Origin: Multifurca ochricompacta
Taxonomy: Eukaryota; Basidiomycota; Agaricomycetes; Russulales; Russulaceae
DNA length: 64,000 bases
Direction: 5' to 3'
NCBI GenBank assembly: GCA_022496185.1
Contig: WTXG01000070.1
Span: forward strand, 1-64,000
Shown here: piece after piece, positions 44,791 through 55,839 of the stretch
How the letters are laid out: every line of letters begins with the position of its first letter
How positions within the stretch are numbered: the stretch's first letter is position 1
Position numbers and translations under genes: made by a program
Notes under the pieces: generated by a model
What the model was told of the DNA's origin: nothing
What the model saw: the letters and a program-made list of their open reading frames with translations, nothing else
Databases searched by the model: none

Positions 44791-47249
44791 TCATACAAGC
44801 ATGGAATGACGTCGTCCTTCGTCATCTTCGATCAGGGATCGCCTAGAAACGGAGGAGACTACAGCGCTCCGCCGGCGCGTGTCGACGTTGCTCGTCAAGC
44901 CACGCATCCTCGACCCCCCCGCGAATGGCTCGTCGTCCGCTTGAGCACCATCGCTCTCTTCATCATCGTCGACGGGTAATCGCGGGCGTGGCTTGCGTCG
45001 TCGTTCGGTGACCGCTGGGAGGCTACTATCTTCGAGCGAGGAACGTGCGTTCAAGTTGTCCTCTGACGGGGGTTGAAAGGTCGAGGATGTTCGTCTCACT
45101 GGCGCAGGGATTGGCGCGGGGCCAGGATCGGGTTTACGCATCTTTCTGTGGAGAATTAATCAGAAGAATGAATCGAATCGGGAGATTGTCATCGAATACT
45201 ACGCACGTATTGAGCTTGGGCTCAGCATAATTGATACTCTTGCGCACGCGGCGTTCGCGTCCCATCATCGTTGACACCTCGGGTTCCGCGGCAGTCGGGA
45301 TGGGTATCGGAGGCGGACTCGAGTTGCGTGGAGTAGGAAGGTGCGACGGTGCAGGAGTAGTTCCAGGCGTCGAAAGGGGTGGGCGGGTAGAACTATACGT
45401 GAGTGCGGACGACGGCATGTCTGAGTCGGTGTCTGGAGACGTTCGCTGGCGGTCTTGATCTGCATACCGATCAATCAAATGCTGTAACTGATGAGAGTGT
45501 GTGTCCATACCTGAAAGGTTCGTGTCGAGGGGAGGAAGGGGTACACGAGTCCCTAGTGCGTTGGTTACATCTTGCAGTCGTTGAATAGTTGATTCGACGA
45601 TGCCTTCACGGTGACGACGCTTCTCGCGTTCGTGATCAGACTCTGCCGGCGCTTCTTCGGCTTGCACCTGCATCAATGTGCGTTTCTTCTTCCCTTTTCC
45701 GGTTGCACGCCCGAGAGGAAGCTCCTCGTCGGTATCTGCCGGCAAATGTCCATGTCCATGGATGGCTACATATTCTTCTTCCTCCTCTGCGAGTCCAGCA
45801 TCACGGCGCAATGGCGAACCAAATGCGGGACTGGGCGCTCGTGGAGGGGGGGAAGCAGCACGGCTTCTGGATGAGCTGGAAGTAGAACTCAAGCTTCCAT
45901 TGCCGCTGGGACTGGCAACATTGATAAGGCCGCTCTGCCGCCGTGATATACGCTTCTTGCCCTGCTTCAGTATTGACTCATCAATATCCACTTGGATCGT
46001 CGCAACGATTGGCATTGGGAGGGTTGGCACGGAAGGGGGGGATGTCGCGCGTGCCGACACAGGGAGACGTGATGAAGACGATGACGTGGAACGCGGCTTC
46101 TTGCGGCGTAGGACAGGAGTTGGGCTTTGAGAGCCATCCTCTTCGAGAGCATCTGATCCTGCTTCATCCTCTTCAAAGATCTCAGGAAAGCGAGGTGGTC
46201 GCGCAAGGCGGTTAGCATGTGGAGAAGCGTCAGGGTTCAGAATAAGGCGCCGTGCCTTGGGAACGGGTTCTCTCTTGGGGGATGGCGGTTTGGGGGAAGA
46301 GATATTGAAATTCTTGCGTATAGAGCCAAAGCTTTTCATCAGGTTGTGAATCTGAAGGGGAGGAATTAGCATTCATTGTTACTGTTTAAAGAAAATGAAG
46401 GTTCAAGGATATCAAACAAACAAAGAAGGCGAATAGACAACGACAGGTATCTCAAAGTCGGAGCAGATACCAGACAGGGCCTCGGACTGGTTGTGTATGG
46501 GGGCCAGTACGACACCCCAAAAGTGACGGCCCTGTGAAGGACCCACAGAGCATTGGTTCGCAATAAGTTTGAAGCCAGCATCAGAGGTCACCACTTGGAG
46601 CGGACGGCGGATAAATGATACTGAAGAGGAACGCTCTCATCCAAGAATGGGAATAACAACAGGATACGAGTCAGGGTCCTCACTCCGGCAGCCTCATGGC
46701 CTGTGTTGAAAATAGAATGGCCAATAACGAAGGAAGTGGAGAGTGTGCGAGGAAATAGAAAAAAACGAGCAGGGGGGCGCATCGTACAGATCGTGGGATT
46801 TGTTGCCGGATTGTGATGTGGAGAAAGATGGAGACAGAGAGACTCACCGCGGACTCTGCATCGGCTATGATGCGTTGAGACTTTTCCCTCTCCTTCTTAA
46901 TTTGTGACCCAAGAGCGATTTCTGAGGCTCGAAGGCGAAGGTTCTCGACATGGAGTGATGAGATTTGTGCATTAAGTTCTTCTATTCTGATACTGAGGGT
47001 TGAATTAAGTCTGGTGGGGTTATCAGAGTGGGTAAAGAATTGAAAGCGTGATATGAACGGACTTTGTGATATGTTTATTAGCAAGAAGAAACTTCTTCTT
47101 GACTGGGGGATAGGACGGTGAGTAAGAGGGAGCCATGTGAGAAGTGAGATGTGAGATGGTAGGGAAAGCGACGAACAGTTTTCGAACTCGAATAAGGCGT
47201 CGCTTTGTCGTTCGTTCATCATAGACACGCGTGACTCGCGCCTGCTCAT
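44791..47249 (-). CDS. SGO1: Shugoshin
   Basis: Exons 47177-47249, 47063-47102, 46848-47010, 45207-46351, 44791-45145; 591 residues, phases closed. The N-terminal coiled coil (residues 1-110: RQSDALFEFENFKKKFLLA, LNAQISSLHVENLRLRASE, then HNLMKSFGSIRKNFNIS) is the shugoshin dimerisation and PP2A-binding segment. The middle is Ser/Pro/Arg-rich and presumably disordered. The C-terminal basic SGO motif ERRVRKSINYAEPKLNT followed by KMRKPDP (about residues 457-480) binds phosphorylated H2A at centromeres. Shugoshin protects centromeric cohesin. Intron 3 is 496 nt, ten times the norm, and holds an open coding-like stretch (46412-46594), so an alternative exon is possible. Confidence 0.93.
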
Positions 47250-47883
47250 CGTGTATGGCGGTGAGCAGGTCGAGGTCGTGAGGTAATAAATGAAGTCAAA
47301 GAGAAATGGGGTGAGGACGAAACCTTGTGTGGGTGTTCTACAAGTCGTGGGGGCGTTAGTGTCTTGTTGTTGCCAATCAATAACCGGGTTGCCACTTGCC
47401 TCGCGGTGATTCATCATCACGTGGTGTCTCTTTCCTTTTTATTTTTTTCAATTCAGTCAACACAATAACAATACAATAACACTTACACCATTCAAAAGTA
47501 AAGAAAAGAAAAGAGTAATCGTTTCATTTGTCGTATTTGTTAATGGATACTGGATGAGATGGATACTGGCCATTAAAATTAAAATTTGGTAACCCGGGCC
47601 GGTCATTGCCACCAGGATTACCTTTTGTGGCTGGCCAGGCCAATCCTTCAACACTTCAACCCTCACACACTTATCACCGTACACATCTGTACAGTTTACA
47701 TGTCATTTGTCACTTGTATTATCAGCCCAATTGATTCTAGTTGAGCCTTCCCAATTTCGTCTCACCTTTTCTTCGATAAGCACCTACAGGCTGCCAGCCT
47801 GACATCAAACAGATTATCATTACAAGTCAAGGAACACCACAACTACGACATATATCGGAAACCAGCGCAACTCTCCCTCCCAA
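47250..47883. promoter_or_regulatory. Divergent promoter region of shugoshin and the Ser/Pro-rich gene
   Basis: 634 nt separating two start codons pointing away from each other. It is AT-rich near 47440-47580, with several AACAATAAC-like words; no specific factor site can be assigned from sequence alone. Confidence 0.5.
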
Positions 47884-49944
47884 ATGTCGACGTGTACACC
47901 TTGTTTTCCACTTGCGGATATTATCCATTCTCCACGGCGTCGTTCCGTCTCGTCATCATTTTCATCCAGTACTTCAACCCCTCGAAGCTATGTGCCATCC
48001 CAAGTCTCCTACAGCGCCCGTCTCTCCCGGTCCCACATAGCCTTAGCGTCTGTTTCTGAATATATTCAGCGCTCACCATCCCCAACTTCTATTGCGGTTG
48101 ACCCAAAGCGCGTGAGTCACCTCCGTCGCAAGTTCCGCCTCGCTATCGATGCCACCTATCGGGACACCAGCAGTGGAAAGTGGGCACATGTGTCTGAAAT
48201 GGCTAAACTAGGAAGCACAAGGGGGAGATGGCACGGCGTGTGTTCTGGGAGTAACGCACCGCACTCACTATACAAATCCAGCAAACGAAACAATCAAGGT
48301 GAATAATTTGAGTGAGAGTGCTTGCCGCGCGCGCTCATTTGAAAACCAGGTGCCATCGACGCAGACCCCTATCCTCGCCCCCCTGTTCCCGTCTTGGACC
48401 TTCGAGAAACCCGTGAACGTGTTGAGAACTGGCAAGCGAATGTCTTATCTGCCCCCCTCTCTCAAGTCGACAGTGGGGACCCTGAGCAGAAGAATCAATC
48501 AGTGCCTGTCGAGGATGACAGGCGATCGCCACCACTCAAATTTCCTACAGTGAAGCGACGGAAAGACAATGTTGTCAAAGTCATGAAACGTAAGCAAAGT
48601 CCGTCAGGCAGGGAGAATTCCACATCCCGCTACTTTCGCGGCGTTGTAGACCCCAACTTGCCTGAAAATCTGAAATGTGACGCTCAGGGTGCAATTAGAG
48701 TTGCTTCCCCGCCGCGTGGCTCAAACGTTGAGCTCACGCCGCGCTCTCGGAAAGTAGCCCTGGGCATGGTCCCGAAAATTGCGCGGACACCTTCACCACC
48801 TACTCCTAATACAGCCTCCATCCCAGAGAATATACACCAAGTTTCAGAGGTACGGGGAGGTTTCCCTGCTGGTGTCCGAACTTTTTCGGTCGATAACAGT
48901 TTGCTAGGCATTTTTTCCACCCTCGTTTCCGTCACAACTACAAACGTCCACGCCGCCGCCGCCACCTCGACTTGCAAAGCCCCCTGTGATTCCACTGGCA
49001 GAAGGCCTGTTTCTCGCTTCCCTGCCCTCACCCCCACCGTTTCCTCGTTCGCAAACTGCTAATAGGGACTCAGGACCGGAATCACAACCGAATGGTTCAC
49101 CTTCCCCATCAGCACGCAAGCGACCCTTCCGAAGTACACCCTCTCCCCCCCTGGTTCCCCAAGCTCTCGCCTATCCAAGCGGCGGTTCCAATCGAAAAAA
49201 CCTGGTTTATCTTCAAATTCGACCTCTCAAGCAGACAGTGGGGATTTCGGAGATACTCGGCAACTTGATGATCCAGCAGTCAATCCCTCGCCTGCGTTCA
49301 TGGCTAACACACCCAAGCATGCACCAGTAATCGATCTCCGCCAGCTAGCGTTTTCACAACGATCGGGCGATCAATCACCCCACCGTTCGCGCCCGACAAT
49401 GACGATGATGACCTCCAAGACCAAGGAGAAGGGAAAAAGTCGCGCGATGACGTTAGACGACGCTTCCAACAAGCCCGCCGCATCCCCAGGGCGCAATTTT
49501 CCGCCATCACTTCCCCCCCTGAGTCCCACTTCCCTTCCCCCGAGATCACCTACCCACGCTCCTTCCCCGCCATTACAGATGGAAACACTCTCCTCTCCGT
49601 TGAATTTCCCGCGATGTGAGGACATCCAAGACATATTTGTCCCTGCGGCCACGTCAACACAACAGCCGCCGCCGCCGTTGCCAAAAAAGGGGGGCCACCC
49701 ACCACCCCCGGACACCGATCTCAGTCAGAGTTCACCTTTCGACACTGAGGCACTGGACCTCTCGGCGGCTGTGCGTGTAGAACGTGACGTCGATTTTGCG
49801 ATGTGGATCAGGGAAGTGCCTGTCGTGGAGGAGGGAGAGGAGGGAAGGGGAGAAGAGAGAGACGATAACGCGGGTACAGTGGTACCTCGCGCATCGCAAT
49901 CTGCTGCTTCGACAGGCCCAGCGGAGATAGCATTTGGCAAATAA
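47884..49944 (+). CDS. Ser/Pro-rich protein of unknown function, with one-base frameshift
   Basis: Exons 47884-48298, 48350-48849, 48908-49944, about 650 residues. Starts MSTCTPCFPLADIIHSP. The only globular-looking part is residues about 75-160 (VDPKRVSHLRRKFRLAI, WHGVCSGSNA). The rest is low-complexity with basic patches (TVKRRKDNVVKVMKRK) and Pro runs, then an acidic end (EEGEEGRGEERDD). Bases 49145-49151 are a run of seven C; the frame on its left (ARKRPFRSTPSPP) and right (GSPSSRLSKRRFQSKKPG) differ by one missing base, and the summed exon length confirms this. No family recognised. Composition suggests a nuclear or regulatory protein. It is divergently paired with shugoshin. Confidence 0.65.
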
Positions 49945-50631
49945 TGATGAGCATGCTCAAGGGTTTATGGATGATTAACTATTTTCTAATCGCTTAAAGG
50001 ATAAATAAAAAAACAATATTGTTTTTTTTTTTTAATTGTTTTGGGTTTTTTTTGGGTTGGAACTGAGATCGGCGATACATGAAAGCAAGAGACCGAGATG
50101 ACTAGGGCCAATGCGCCAAGGAGGGGAAAGAAGCCCACACCCGTCACTACTACTCTGCTGAGGGGCCCAGAGCGCGAACAGGTGGGCGAATGGAAGAGGG
50201 CGGGAAAAAATAAAAATGTACTCGTACGTGAGCTGAGCTGGTAATCCTGATTGATGTAGCCAGTGTGTGTGGCCCATAGATCGCACCCCCAACATGATGA
50301 CGATGATGACATTTTTATTCCCATTTCCTAATAATTAATAAATACTACGTCCTCCCCCTTCTCCTCCCAATACACACACATCCGCTGAGGCGCGCGCTGA
50401 GTGTGGTAGTCAAAGTAAAAACTTGTTCGGAAGGAAGCGCAAGCCGTGGCGCTTCTGCTGTTCAGAGAAGGGGCATCGGTTACGCCACAAAAAAAGTCCG
50501 CCCCGTAAGCAATATAATTTCTTTTAAAATAAATTTTGGGCAAGCGATGATGAGTTTGTGGTATTGTGATTCATCAACCAACAGACATAGATATTATTTT
50601 TTATATATTCTAATTACGTAACAAAGGGCGA
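49945..50631. other. Spacer with convergent gene ends
   Basis: 3' flanks of two converging genes. Contains a long T run (50023-50034) followed by TTTGGG repeats. AT-rich, no coding sequence recognised. Confidence 0.4.
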
Positions 50632-51420
50632 TCATGCGGCTGAGCCGTCGGCAAACGACACAGATTTTTTCGGCGGTGGTGGCGACTTCTTATGACCACT
50701 TGGGCGAGTTGCATCGCCTAGTTCTGGGTTTACAGGACGTGCGCGTCTTCTAGCCTCTTTCCGAACCTTTCGCTTTTCTTTCTTTTCGCGGGAGATGCGC
50801 GATGCGATGATGGACTTTGCCCCGTTCTGCTTGACATCATGAGATAAATAAGAGAGAGGGAGAGAGATAGAGATATTGTCAATAAAATGTTTCGTCAGTT
50901 CGTGCCGCGTGCCACTCTGCCCTAGCACACCCCTTTACGTGGCCATTCTGGTTTTTGCGAAAGAACGTTGGGAATCTTTCTCACCAATCTACTTCTTGCA
51001 TTCGAGCTCCCTGCCGTAGTGGTTCTTCGCAGTTCACTTGACAGGCTCCGAGTTCCCTTATTCGATCGCCGACATAATCATTTTAGCTTATGTGACGCCT
51101 ACCAACCTCCGCCGCTCATTACTCCTCTGGGAGAGAAACGAGGAGGGGAAGGACCGATAGTGAACCCAATATTATTTATACACACACCTGATCTCGTTCC
51201 CTCTTCTCAGCTCTCTTTCGGAGTCTTTCTTCTTGCGCGGCAGCGATGGATGTCGCCAGCTCAAGAGCAGATGCCTATTAAACGTCACGTCAGTAAAAAT
51301 GGTATCCGAACATTACTTCGAACCGAAGATACTCGGTTGCGCTTGACGGACCTTCTCTTCAATGTACTTCGGAAACTTCTGGACCGTGATGATATGTTTC
51401 GCTCTCAACGCCGGGGCCAT
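50632..51420 (-). CDS. Small basic protein of unknown function
   Basis: Exons 51352-51420, 51188-51274, a 24-nt mini-exon 51103-51126, and 50632-50826; about 124 residues. MAPALRAKHIITVQKF opens the protein, a helical segment ASALELATSIAAAQEERLR follows, and the C-terminal part is very basic (REKKEKRKVRKEARRRARP) ending KKSVSFADGSAA. The mini-exon (encoding RSNERRRL) is optional: splicing past it also keeps the frame. The KSVSFAD end matches a PP1-docking K/R-V-x-F pattern (KSVSF). Composition suggests a nuclear or nucleolar protein. No family assignment is possible. First-intron donor GTCCGT is weak. Confidence 0.6.
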
Positions 51421-54400
51421 CTGGAGATGAACTGAGTTCGAAACAAGGTCGAAAAAAAATACGAAGGGCTGAGATACGAGATGAGAGGGTTATCTGGCAA
51501 GTAGCTAGCAACTGTAACACATTAATAAATTAAATAAAAATAGAGGCTGATCTCCGGCGGCGAGCGGTTACCGGTTACCGGGTACTGATCACGGGACTCA
51601 TATTTACAAGCCAAAAATGCCAACAATTCTACATCACCTCAGGAACTCTTTTTATTCCCCGTTAATTTAATGGATCACCGTAACAGTTGATTTTGACAAT
51701 TCGGAGGAAATGATTCGGTACTGGTTTAATTGCAACAATGCGTACGAAACAGAAAGATAATTAAATTAACTGGCCTCTTTTTTTTGACGAGGAACCGAAA
51801 ACAACTTGTCTTACCTTTTTCGGTTGCCGTCCACTCGATGTGCTTCATGTCATCAACCAACGAACACAGCGCTCATGGCTCAGTGGCCTCATGGGATCAA
51901 TTGGTAACCCTAGTCCTCGCTCGCTCTGCCCCCTCCATCTCTTCTGTTTTATTGTTGGAAGTGCTACGACATGTGTCAGCGCACATCATCATCTTATGAA
52001 ACAAGGACCACTACGATATGTGATTTCCATCCTTCATTCTAGGTTCTCCACGTCACAATGCTAGACACAGCCCTACACAATTCGATACAATGCTGTTTTC
52101 GGTTGAGACGACTAATTAGTGTTTGCTGGCTGACTTTGAATCACTAAATTAGTGCGCCCCAAGTCTCTAAGTTTTGTGATCGTACTCAACTTAACTCAGT
52201 GAAGTGTACACGTATACATACTTACCGGGCGGAGACCCACATAGGGCCTCGCTGCTGCGCCGAGGCCGGTTCCGCGGCGAGGATCTGGATTTTTAGTAGA
52301 TTGCGCTCCCGAATTGCGCTTCTCTAGGTATTTGACTTTTTTCATTTGCTACCCACGAGTCTCTGTATACATTCTCACAAGTCAAGTCTGCTCGTCTATC
52401 TGGCATTTTCCATATATACCTAGGTCACTACGTGACACTTAACGGCCAAGCTTTCACGGATCATGGCACGCATGGTTCCCCGTGTCCGGGTCCCAGTCAA
52501 GCTTGACCCCATCACGTCCCAGTGATCTTGCCTTGTAAACAAATCGGTTACGAGAAGTCCGTCACACCGCGTTGGGACCGAGTCCAAACTTTTGAGGCTG
52601 CGGCACCAATTCGTCGGAGTGCTTTGCCTGGGTCCCCCATATATAAGCAAGCACCGTACCTTCTCCCTACTCATCCCGCATAACCCGACTTCCACCAAGA
52701 GCGACTAGTTGAACCCTTACCATATATTTCTAATTTCAACGCAATGTGTCATTCCCGGCGGTGAGTCCACAACCTTCGTTTTCCCCCATGGTATGCGATA
52801 CTCAAGTGCTTCGCAGTGTCAAAAACATCTACTTGTACTGTGGTCATACGGTTGATCTGGTGAGAGTTTAAAAACCAAAAGCATGTGAAAATTGGCCAGC
52901 ATGACCTAATCAAGAGTTCATTTATCAATTTATACATTACTCGTCAGAAGGAAGAATTGGTGCATTCTTCGTCCTTTTCGCTACGTCTCATGAGACCATG
53001 GCCATTCTGACCATAGGAATGTCCCCGTTTTTTACAGATTCAATGCGCAGACACGCATTGTCGACTGAGTCCTTTCCATCCTGTCAACTGCGTCAACTGC
53101 AAAAAAACTTGCTGGCAATAGTAAGCGCCCGTTGTGAGATTGCGTAACCTGTCTGCTCATGAATGGCATGATGACATGGCTCCCCCCCCGCCCATCTTCT
53201 TTTTCTGATGCGCCTTCCGCGTTATCCTGCGCCACACGCCCCTCTTCAAATTGTCTCGTCCTTGCCACAACCGGTACAGTCGGCAATTCCCGGAACAATA
53301 TGGTGCGATGGTTACTTGTTTTTGTTCATTGCGGCTTTATCTGACCGGGACCCTTCTTACAGCTCCTCAGATTTCAGGTTACTGCCCTTCATGCTCCGGA
53401 CGTGCTAGAAGGGGTTGAAATGAAACCAAACTTCCTTCTCTTTTATACATATATATATGCCGTGAGCGAATGCCGCGTGTCAACAACGCCGGACATTGGT
53501 ACTTATGTGATTATACCACCACAGATTCTGTATAGTATTTGTACACATCACTACTTTCGGACCCATGCCCATATCATACCATCATCTACATCTGTGAGCA
53601 GTAGCAGCCGAGGAAGCCAAAGCCGAGATTACGTGACCTCCGTTGAGAGAGCAGGTGGGCCCCCTCCCTCCCCCTCCCCCTCGTCCTCGTCTCTCTGAAC
53701 CAACTAAGGGTATGAAGGTAAATTTCCCTTCAAATCTGCGAGTGCGGCGCGTCCTTGCGACACGGATAAGCGAGGCCCAAACGTCCAGGAACAGTATACG
53801 AGGCTATGCTCGCCGCTGGGACTGTAGTGATAATGCGTGGCAGATCGAAATCTGACCCATGGGACGGACATCTTGAAAAGATAGCCATACTAGATCTCAC
53901 AAATTAAAATAAATAATAATAAGTAAATTTGGGTAGGATTTGTATCTTTTGCAAGCAGTTGGTGAGAATGTATAAAAAAAGTTCTCTCGCCTCAGCCCGT
54001 CAAAGTAAAAAATATGTTATTGAAATATCGCCAGGAACCTGGAGACCGGACATTCGAAACTTATCCCCCATGAGAAGAAGTACCTTAGATGAGGACTGCT
54101 TGTTGACGAATGAAACAGCTGATCGATCACTTGTCGTGAAGTAGTTGATAACAGCAGGCAGCAGAGTAAACCATCCTGGAGTTTGAAAATGAAATTTTCG
54201 AATAGGGAATGCAATTAATAGATGAAGCCATGTCTGGATGTACCAAACTGCAGATACCTCATATCATGGGACTTAGTCGAAAGAGCGCTGTCACGCGCTC
54301 CAGCGAAAATAATATGGAAGGGGCGGGCGAGCTTGCAAACTTTTCAATCCGAACCTTTTTTTTTTTTGGATGATGATGGTGGGAGCATATGATTTAACCC

Positions 54401-55290
54401 AGAAAAATACGTGAAACGGGAGTTCGACGCGCTAGGGAAGCGAGCTTGGGCTGATGATACCCTTGGCTGACAAAACCAAAAAAAACAATTTCGGCGATCC
54501 ATGTTCCCAGGCACAGACTACCTCATGGAGCAGGTAACATTCAAGTGAGCCCAGACCCGCGTCCTATCACAATCATGACAAGAAAAAGGTGCGTGTGTGT
54601 GACGGAGAGAGAGAGAGAGAGCGGAGATGAGACCAGTGTGATTGTGTTGATGAATGCTCGTGCCCAATGATGACTGACGTTGGTCCGATTGTGGGAGGGG
54701 ACGATTCGGGGGATTGTGGCGTTGAACGGAAAGCAAAAACGAAGGGTCAACGTTGGCGTAGTGGTGGCTCAATCAGTATCATCAATACAATAATGGGCTC
54801 AACTTTGCCAGTCCATCTATCTGGGGGCGCTATACCGTTTTCTCATCATCATGCAAGCCAAGGCAAGTGATTAGTCAATAATGCATCACCTACCTTGTGT
54901 ACATACCATCCATCCATCCCTTCATTACATTCTCCCTCTCCTCCCCTTTCTACTGGCCAGAGGGTCCGAAGAAATGTCGAGAAAATGTAGAAGTAATAAG
55001 AAGCACAGCCTCTGATGGACCTCAAGTGGCGTATACTGACTGATCATGATCACTGGGTGGGAAGAAAAAGGTAAATAATTATGTTTTTGTTAATCGCAAA
55101 TCTCAATCAGGCTCTAACCGTGGTTGATGTATGAATATCGCGTGATTGCCGACTGAGGCATTGAAGCATTGAAAAAAATGGACATTGGCTGGTCATATGA
55201 TGATGATGGACAAGGCGCCCTCGCTCCCCCCCAATAACCTCTATACTCTCTCCATCATCGTCATCATCGTCATCCTATTCATGAGACTTT

Positions 55291-55319
55291 CCGACCGACC
55301 GACCGACCGACCGACCGAC
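55291..55319 (+). repeat. (CCGA)n microsatellite
   Basis: Seven consecutive CCGA units. A shorter run of the same unit recurs at 55364-55376 next to the second copy of a 37-bp direct repeat. Confidence 0.95.
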
Positions 55320-55323
55320 GACC

Positions 55324-55423
55324 GGATTACATGAGGGCGCGGGCCGGATCATACTAATACACCCCGACCGACCGACGACACGACCGGGGATTACATGCGG
55401 GCCGGGCCGGATCATACAAATAC
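55324..55423 (+). repeat. Two direct copies of a ~37-bp sequence
   Basis: Copies at 55324-55360 and 55388-55423 share GGATTACATG, GGGCCGGATCATAC and AATAC with few differences. Each copy follows a CCGA run, so the duplicated unit is about 64 bp including the microsatellite. Confidence 0.85.
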
Positions 55424-55839
55424 CGTGTGGTCGGCAGCGGCATGGGTAGTGGGTAGTGGGGTTTAGGATAGATAGTGGATAGATAGTGGATATGGATGGA
55501 TGGGATATGGAGTTTGGGCATGGGACATGGGCATGGGATTGATGGCATGATTTCCTTCGGCCGTTGGGCTGTCATTACTATAGATAGAGAACACCCACAA
55601 AAGTTGCGGTTGCGTTGGTCCGGAGTTTCGCGAGTCATTCGTATTCAATACTTATATTATCACTTTTTACTGTATAGTCGGCCCTTATCAATTCTTTCTC
55701 CAAACGTATTCTCCCGTTCACTCGCTCGCGTTAAACTTGGCGCTTTCTCGTCTTCGCTTGTTTTTCGCCTCGTTCGCTTGCCGCTCTCCTATAAGGGCGT
55801 ACTGTTCAACTTTTGATTAGCTTGTTTCAGGGCTGACCC

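Larger units (their letters stand above)
51421..55839. other. 4.4 kb gene-poor region
   Basis: Many short frames, none recognisable. Notable pieces are a (GA)n tract at 54608-54621, T and A runs, the CCGA microsatellite and direct repeats near 55290-55425, and GGAT/GGATA words at 55460-55545. The last 200 bases are the promoter of the transporter gene. Confidence 0.4.

Noticed and set aside
55291..55423. Repeat array as a CRISPR
   Set aside because: Eukaryotic context, simple tetranucleotide repeat, only two longer copies and no spacers.
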